Of a stretch of 39,578 nt of DNA, positions 35,494-39,578 are shown one piece after another. Location: the NCBI GenBank assembly GCA_004551485.1, contig SBLD01000019.1:1-39578 (forward strand), in the 5' to 3' direction. The stretch comes from Billgrantia azerbaijanica. Lineage in GTDB: Bacteria; Pseudomonadota; Gammaproteobacteria; Pseudomonadales; Halomonadaceae. The translations under genes were made by a program, and so were the position numbers. Within the stretch, counting starts at the first letter, position 1. Every line of letters starts with the position of its first letter. The notes under the pieces were generated by a model. That model did not search any database. It was given only the letters and a program-made list of their open reading frames with translations, and was not told where the DNA came from.

Positions 35494-36497
35494 GTGCCGC
35501 AGCGAAAGCCATGAGCGGCATGCGCCGCAGTGCCATCCTGATGCTGGCCCTGGACGAGGACAGCGCGGCCGAGGTGTTCAAGTTCCTGCCGCCCAAGGAG
35601 ATCCAGCAGCTCAGCATGGAGATGGCCGAACTCGGCCAGGTCTCCCACGAGGACATGCAGAAGGTGCTGCAGGACTTCAGCAACGAGACCGAGGAGTTCA
35701 TTGCCCTCAACCTCAACTCCAGCGAGCATATCCGCTCCGTGCTGACCAAGGCCCTGGGCAGCGAGCGCGCCACCAGCCTCATCGAGGACATCCTGGAAAC
35801 CTCGGGCAGCAGCTCCGGCATCGACTCGCTGAACCTCATGGAGCCCTCCCTCGTGGCCGAAATGATCCGCGACGAACACCCGCAGATCATCGCCACCATC
35901 CTGGTCCACCTGGAGCGCCACCAGGCCGCCAACGTCCTCGAGCTGTTCGACGACAAGCTGCGCAACGACGTGGTGCTGCGCGTCGCCACCTTCAGCGGCG
36001 TGCAGCCGGCCGCCCTCCAGGAACTCACCGAGGTGCTGTCGAGCATGCTCGACGGCCAGAACCTCAAGCGCAGCAAGATGGGCGGCGTGAGAACCGCTGC
36101 GGAGATCCTCAACCTGATGAACTCCAGCCAGGAAGAGACCGCCATCGAGACGGTGCGCGCGCACAGCGAGGACCTGGCTCAGAAGATCATCGACGAGATG
36201 TTCCTGTTCGAGAATTTGCTCGACCTCGACGACCGCAGCATCCAGCTTGTGCTCAAGGAGATCGATACCAACTCGCTGGTGGTGGCGCTCAAGGGCGCGC
36301 CAGACTCGCTCATGGAGAAGTTTCTGCGCAACATGTCGCGCCGCGCCGCCGACCTCTTGCGCGAGGACATGGAGGCGCGCGGCCCAATCCGCGTCTCCCA
36401 GGTGGAGGCGGAGCAGAAAGCCATCCTGCAGGTGGTGCGTCGCCTGGCCGATGCCGGCGAGATCGTGTTGACTGGCGGAGACGATACCTATGTCTGA
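35490..36497 (+). CDS. fliG: Flagellar motor switch protein FliG
   Basis: The rotor protein that meets the stator, 335 residues. The N-domain binds FliF, the middle domain has DEHPQIIATILVHLE (EHPQ motif), and the C-domain contains MFLFENLLDLDDRSIQLVLKEID, which includes the charged residues that generate torque. The ATG overlaps the fliF stop by 4 bases. A second ATG is 18 bases later, but the first fits the coupling. Confidence 0.97.
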   Translation: MSAAAKAMSGMRRSAILMLALDEDSAAEVFKFLPPKEIQQLSMEMAELGQVSHEDMQKVLQDFSNETEEFIALNLNSSEHIRSVLTKALGSERATSLIEDILETSGSSSGIDSLNLMEPSLVAEMIRDEHPQIIATILVHLERHQAANVLELFDDKLRNDVVLRVATFSGVQPAALQELTEVLSSMLDGQNLKRSKMGGVRTAAEILNLMNSSQEETAIETVRAHSEDLAQKIIDEMFLFENLLDLDDRSIQLVLKEIDTNSLVVALKGAPDSLMEKFLRNMSRRAADLLREDMEARGPIRVSQVEAEQKAILQVVRRLADAGEIVLTGGDDTYV

Positions 36498-37239
36498 CCG
36501 GTCCCCCGCTCCCATCGAGCGCAGCGCCGCCTGGCAGCGCTGGCAGCTGAGTGAACTGGCCCCACGCCAGCGTCACCACGAGGTGGAACCACACGCCACC
36601 GAACAGGCCCGGCAGGAGGCGGACCGCCAGGCCGCCGCCGAACGTCGCCGTGCTCAGCTCGAGGCCCTGCGCGAGCAAGCGCGGCAAGAGGCTCGCGAGG
36701 AGGGGTACCGCGCCGGTTTCGAGCAGGGGCACGCCGAGGGCCATGCCCAGGGGCTCGAGGAGGGGCGGCACCAGGCCGAGCAGGAGCTCGAGACGCGCAC
36801 GCGCGAGACGCTAGCCCCCCTCGCACCGCTGGCCATGCAGTTTTCCGAGGCGCTGGCCCAGCTCGATGAACGAGTCGCGGACGACCTCGTCGAACTCGCC
36901 CTGGCCACCGGGCGCCAGCTCGCCGGTGAGGCGCTGAAAGCACGTCCGCGCCAGATCCTCGAGATCATCCGTGCCCTGCTGCACACCGAACCGCCGCTGA
37001 CCGGTCAGCAGCGGCTGTGGCTGCACCCGCTGGACCACAAGCTGGTGACCCAGCACCTCGGCACCGAGCTGGAAGCCGCCGGCTGGACGCTGCAGCCCGA
37101 CGACCAGCTCAGCCGCGGCGGATGTCGCGTCACCAGCGCCAGCGGTGAACTCGACGCCACCTGGGAGAGCCGCTGGCAAGCGATCAAGGCCCAGGTTCGC
37201 CGCCGCCGTCCGGCATCGACCGACACTCCCGGCGACTAG
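36490..37239 (+). CDS. fliH: Flagellar export stator protein FliH
   Basis: A 249-residue protein that holds the FliI ATPase at the export gate. The N-terminal half is rich in Glu, Arg, Gln and Ala. Residues near 70-100 hold a run of GxxxG repeats ([20 protein letters not shown]), the hallmark of FliH. The C-domain resembles the ATP synthase delta/b region and contains [20 protein letters not shown] and [10 protein letters not shown]. It overlaps fliG by 8 bases and precedes fliI by 11. Confidence 0.93.
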   Translation: MSDRSPAPIERSAAWQRWQLSELAPRQRHHEVEPHATEQARQEADRQAAAERRRAQLEALREQARQEAREEGYRAGFEQGHAEGHAQGLEEGRHQAEQELETRTRETLAPLAPLAMQFSEALAQLDERVADDLVELALATGRQLAGEALKARPRQILEIIRALLHTEPPLTGQQRLWLHPLDHKLVTQHLGTELEAAGWTLQPDDQLSRGGCRVTSASGELDATWESRWQAIKAQVRRRRPASTDTPGD

Positions 37240-37250
37240 CAGGAGACAGC

Positions 37251-38645
37251 ATGGCCGAGGCACTCGCTCACAACCCGCATCACGCCCACTGGCAGCAGAC
37301 GCTGGCCCACGTGCACGAGCGAGTGGCCAGCGTGCCGACGTATCGCACCAGCGGGCGCGTGCTGCGCGCCACCGGCATGGTGATCGAGGCCGTGGGCCTG
37401 CGCGTGGCTCTCGGCAACGCCTGTCGCATCGAGCTGCCTTCCCCCGTGAGCAGCGAGCCACCACGCCATGCCGAAGCCGAGGTGGTTGGCTTCGCCGGCG
37501 AGAAGCTCTTTCTCATGCCCCTCTCCGAGATCACCGGCCTGATGCCCGGCGCCCGGGTCTTCCCGCTCGGCGAGGGGCCGGATCATGCCGCCCGTCGCTT
37601 CCCGCTGGGCGACTCGCTGCTCGGCCGTGTCGTCGATGGCAACGGCCAGCCGCTGGACGGTCTCGGGCCACTCGATACCGCGCCCCGCGCCCCACTCGCC
37701 ACGCCGCCCCTCAACCCACTGTCGCGCGCCCCCATCGAGGAGCAGATCGACGTCGGCATCCGCGCCATCAATGCCCTGCTCGCCATCGGCCGTGGCCAGC
37801 GCATGGGGCTCTTCGCCGGCTCCGGCGTCGGCAAGTCGGTGCTGCTCGGCATGATGGCCCGCTATACCCGCGCCGACGTCATCGTGGTGGGCTTGATCGG
37901 CGAACGCGGTCGCGAAGTGCAGGACTTCATCGACAACATCCTCGGCGAGGAGGGCCGGCGGCGTGCCGTGGTCGTCGCGGCACCGGCCGACACCTCGCCG
38001 CTGCAGCGCCTGCAGGGCGCCGCCTATGCCACTCGCCTCGCCGAGGGCTTCCGCGACCAGGGGCAGAACGTCCTGCTGATCATGGACTCCCTGACACGCT
38101 ACGCCATGGCCCAGCGCGAGATCGCCCTGGCCATCGGCGAACCGCCGGCCACCAAGGGCTACCCGCCATCGGTCTTCGCCAAGATCCCGAGTCTCGTGGA
38201 GCGTGCCGGGAACGCCGAACGCGGCCGCGGTTCGATCACCGCCTTCTACACCGTCCTCACCGAAGGCGATGACCAGCAGGATCCGATCGCCGATTCCGCC
38301 CGCGCCATCCTGGACGGTCACATCGTGCTGTCGCGCACCCTGGCCGAGGCGGGCCACTACCCGGCCATCGACATCGAGGCCTCGATCAGCCGCGCCATGA
38401 GCCACATCATCGACGACGGCCAGCTCAGGATGGCGCAGAGCTTCAAGCGGCTCTTCTCACGCTATCAGCGCAACCGTGACCTGATCAGCGTGGGGGCCTA
38501 CACACCAGGGCACGACCCGGTACTCGATGAGGCGGTGCAACGCTATCCGGCGCTGGAACGCTTCCTCCAGCAGGGCATGCAGGAGTGCGCCCCCATCGAC
38601 ACCGCGCGACAGCAGCTGGCGGATACCGTGGAGGGCAAGCAATGA
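37251..38645 (+). CDS. fliI: Flagellum-specific export ATPase FliI
   Basis: Hexameric ATPase of 464 residues that helps load flagellar export substrates. The Walker A motif AGSGVGKS lies at 189-196, Walker [21 protein letters not shown] near 280-300, and [14 protein letters not shown] follows. The N-terminal FliH-binding part is short. AGGAGA lies 4 bases before the ATG at 37251. The stop overlaps the fliJ start (ATGA). Confidence 0.97.
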   Translation: MAEALAHNPHHAHWQQTLAHVHERVASVPTYRTSGRVLRATGMVIEAVGLRVALGNACRIELPSPVSSEPPRHAEAEVVGFAGEKLFLMPLSEITGLMPGARVFPLGEGPDHAARRFPLGDSLLGRVVDGNGQPLDGLGPLDTAPRAPLATPPLNPLSRAPIEEQIDVGIRAINALLAIGRGQRMGLFAGSGVGKSVLLGMMARYTRADVIVVGLIGERGREVQDFIDNILGEEGRRRAVVVAAPADTSPLQRLQGAAYATRLAEGFRDQGQNVLLIMDSLTRYAMAQREIALAIGEPPATKGYPPSVFAKIPSLVERAGNAERGRGSITAFYTVLTEGDDQQDPIADSARAILDGHIVLSRTLAEAGHYPAIDIEASISRAMSHIIDDGQLRMAQSFKRLFSRYQRNRDLISVGAYTPGHDPVLDEAVQRYPALERFLQQGMQECAPIDTARQQLADTVEGKQ

Positions 38646-39100
38646 GTGCAACGTCGCAACTTGATATGCTCAGCGATCTGGCCCGCAGCGCCCGCGACCA
38701 GGCCGGCCAGGCACTGGCCGGCGAGCGGCAGAGCGAACAGCAGGTCGCCGCGCAGCTCGACTCGCTCAGCCGCTACCGCCTCGAGTACGCCGAGCGCCTG
38801 CAGCAGGCCATGCGCAACGGCATCGACCCGGCCAGCATGCACAACTACCAGCAGTTCCTCGCCTCGCTGGATGTGGCTCTGGAGCGTGCCCGCCAGGCGC
38901 TGCAGGAACAGCGCCAGCGCGTGACGCGTCGACAGCAGCAGTGGCAAAAGGAGCAGCGGCGCCTGTCGGCCTACGATACGCTGTCGTCGCGACGCGAGGC
39001 CGAGCGACAGCGACAGGAAGTGCGCCGTGAGCAGCGCATGAGTGACGAGATGGCATCGGGCCGGCTGCTGCGTCAGCGCACCGCCGAAAGCGATTCATGA
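38642..39100 (+). CDS. fliJ: Flagellar export protein FliJ
   Basis: A 152-residue, highly charged coiled-coil protein that inserts in the FliI hexamer and connects it with FlhA. Gln, Arg and Glu dominate, with [31 protein letters not shown] early in the chain (split here: [12 protein letters not shown], then [15 protein letters not shown]), the most conserved part. The start at 38642 overlaps the fliI stop; an upstream in-frame ATG at 38585 lies in fliI and is unlikely. Confidence 0.93.
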   Translation: MSATSQLDMLSDLARSARDQAGQALAGERQSEQQVAAQLDSLSRYRLEYAERLQQAMRNGIDPASMHNYQQFLASLDVALERARQALQEQRQRVTRRQQQWQKEQRRLSAYDTLSSRREAERQRQEVRREQRMSDEMASGRLLRQRTAESDS

Positions 39101-39122
39101 TTGATACGCCGGGGACATGGCA

Positions 39123-39578
39123 ATGGACATTCAGATGATGCTGACCGCCCTGCCGGGCAAGGCGACCGCAAAGCCGCAGGGCGCCTCGTTGCAGAGTGGG
39201 CATTTCGCCCAGAGCCTCGCCGAGGCCGGCCAGCGTAGCGGCAACGGCCTGGGCAAGCTGGCCGAATCAGCGGCCGGCGCACCGACGAGCGAAGCCCCCC
39301 TGGACCTGGCACGCTACAGCGCTCTCGCCAAGGCCTTGTCCGCGTTCGGATTGTCGCTACCCGCGACCGTTGCCGCGCAGGCGGAGCCGGCACAGGAACG
39401 GCTCGCCCCGGACGCGATACTACAGCAGCTGGAAGCCGTCTTGGCCATGCAGACGGAGACGCCAGCGCAGCCGGGACCGGAGGCCGAGAGCACCGATGCC
39501 CAAGCGAACCTGGCGGCTGCCTTGGCTGAATTGCCGGACGCCGCGACTCTGCGCGACACCCTGGCTGAGCTGCCGGAC
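39123..39578 (+). CDS. fliK: Flagellar hook-length control protein FliK, N-terminal part
   Basis: The frame is open from the ATG at 39123 to the window end, 152 codons. The sequence is rich in Ala, Leu, Glu, Pro and Gln and poor in aromatic residues, as the secreted ruler part of FliK is. The visible part has no signature, since the conserved domain is C-terminal and outside the window. The name rests on the place after fliJ and on composition. GGGG lies 8 bases before the ATG; an ATG at 39117 is an alternative start. A repeated LAELPD unit appears at the end. Confidence 0.75.
   Translation, partial: MDIQMMLTALPGKATAKPQGASLQSGHFAQSLAEAGQRSGNGLGKLAESAAGAPTSEAPLDLARYSALAKALSAFGLSLPATVAAQAEPAQERLAPDAILQQLEAVLAMQTETPAQPGPEAESTDAQANLAAALAELPDAATLRDTLAELPD

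Overview
The window is about 39.6 kb of GC-rich chromosome from a gammaproteobacterium. Gene content and order suggest the Halomonadaceae (Halomonas or a close relative). The evidence is thrS-infC-rpmI-rplT-pheST-ihfA in one block, an aa3 oxidase operon of the Pseudomonas type, an LrgAB pair, and flagellar genes with fliE divergent from fliFGHIJK. The family is an inference from gene content; no search was run. I see no insertion sequence, phage, integrase, CRISPR array or rRNA gene. This is mostly core genome.

Layout. 1-4.0 kb holds the end of gcvP, a LysR regulator, the nucleotide nucleosidase gene ppnN, a flavodoxin coupled to a small membrane protein, and a DUF2788 protein. 4.0-11.2 kb is the translation block on the minus strand: thrS, infC (AUC start), rpmI, rplT, pheS, pheT, ihfA. 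The thrS leader carries a hairpin that looks like a tRNA-Thr anticodon arm, and a strong intrinsic terminator sits between rplT and pheS. 11.4-12.1 kb is an OmpA-type lipoprotein. 12.4-21.2 kb is a cytochrome c oxidase locus on the minus strand: DUF2970, ctaC, ctaD, ctaG, ctaE, surf1, an SCO-like protein, ctaA, cyoE, DUF2489. One small DUF2909 gene lies on the plus strand, and its start codon overlaps the surf1 start codon. 21.4-23.3 kb has an unknown helical protein, lrgB-lrgA and tRNA-Pro(GGG).

23.4-32.5 kb is a sensory block on the minus strand: a Cache-type chemoreceptor with a sigma-28 promoter, a MotB-like protein without an adjacent MotA, a CBS-PAS-GGDEF-EAL protein, a PAS-GGDEF-EAL protein with a degenerate cyclase site, and an Aer-like PAS chemoreceptor. 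32.7 kb to the end is flagellar: flaG behind a near-consensus sigma-28 promoter, fliE divergent, then the overlapping operon fliF-fliG-fliH-fliI-fliJ-fliK, cut by the window end.

How they work together. The oxidase locus encodes the catalytic subunits, copper insertion, heme O and heme A synthesis and assembly factors for one aa3 enzyme. The sensory block probably feeds chemotaxis and cyclic-di-GMP signals to the flagellum encoded next to it. I found no clearly new multi-gene system. The most interesting signals are regulatory: the thrS operator mimic, the pheS terminator, the AUC start of infC, the overlapping surf1/DUF2909 starts and the two sigma-28 promoters.
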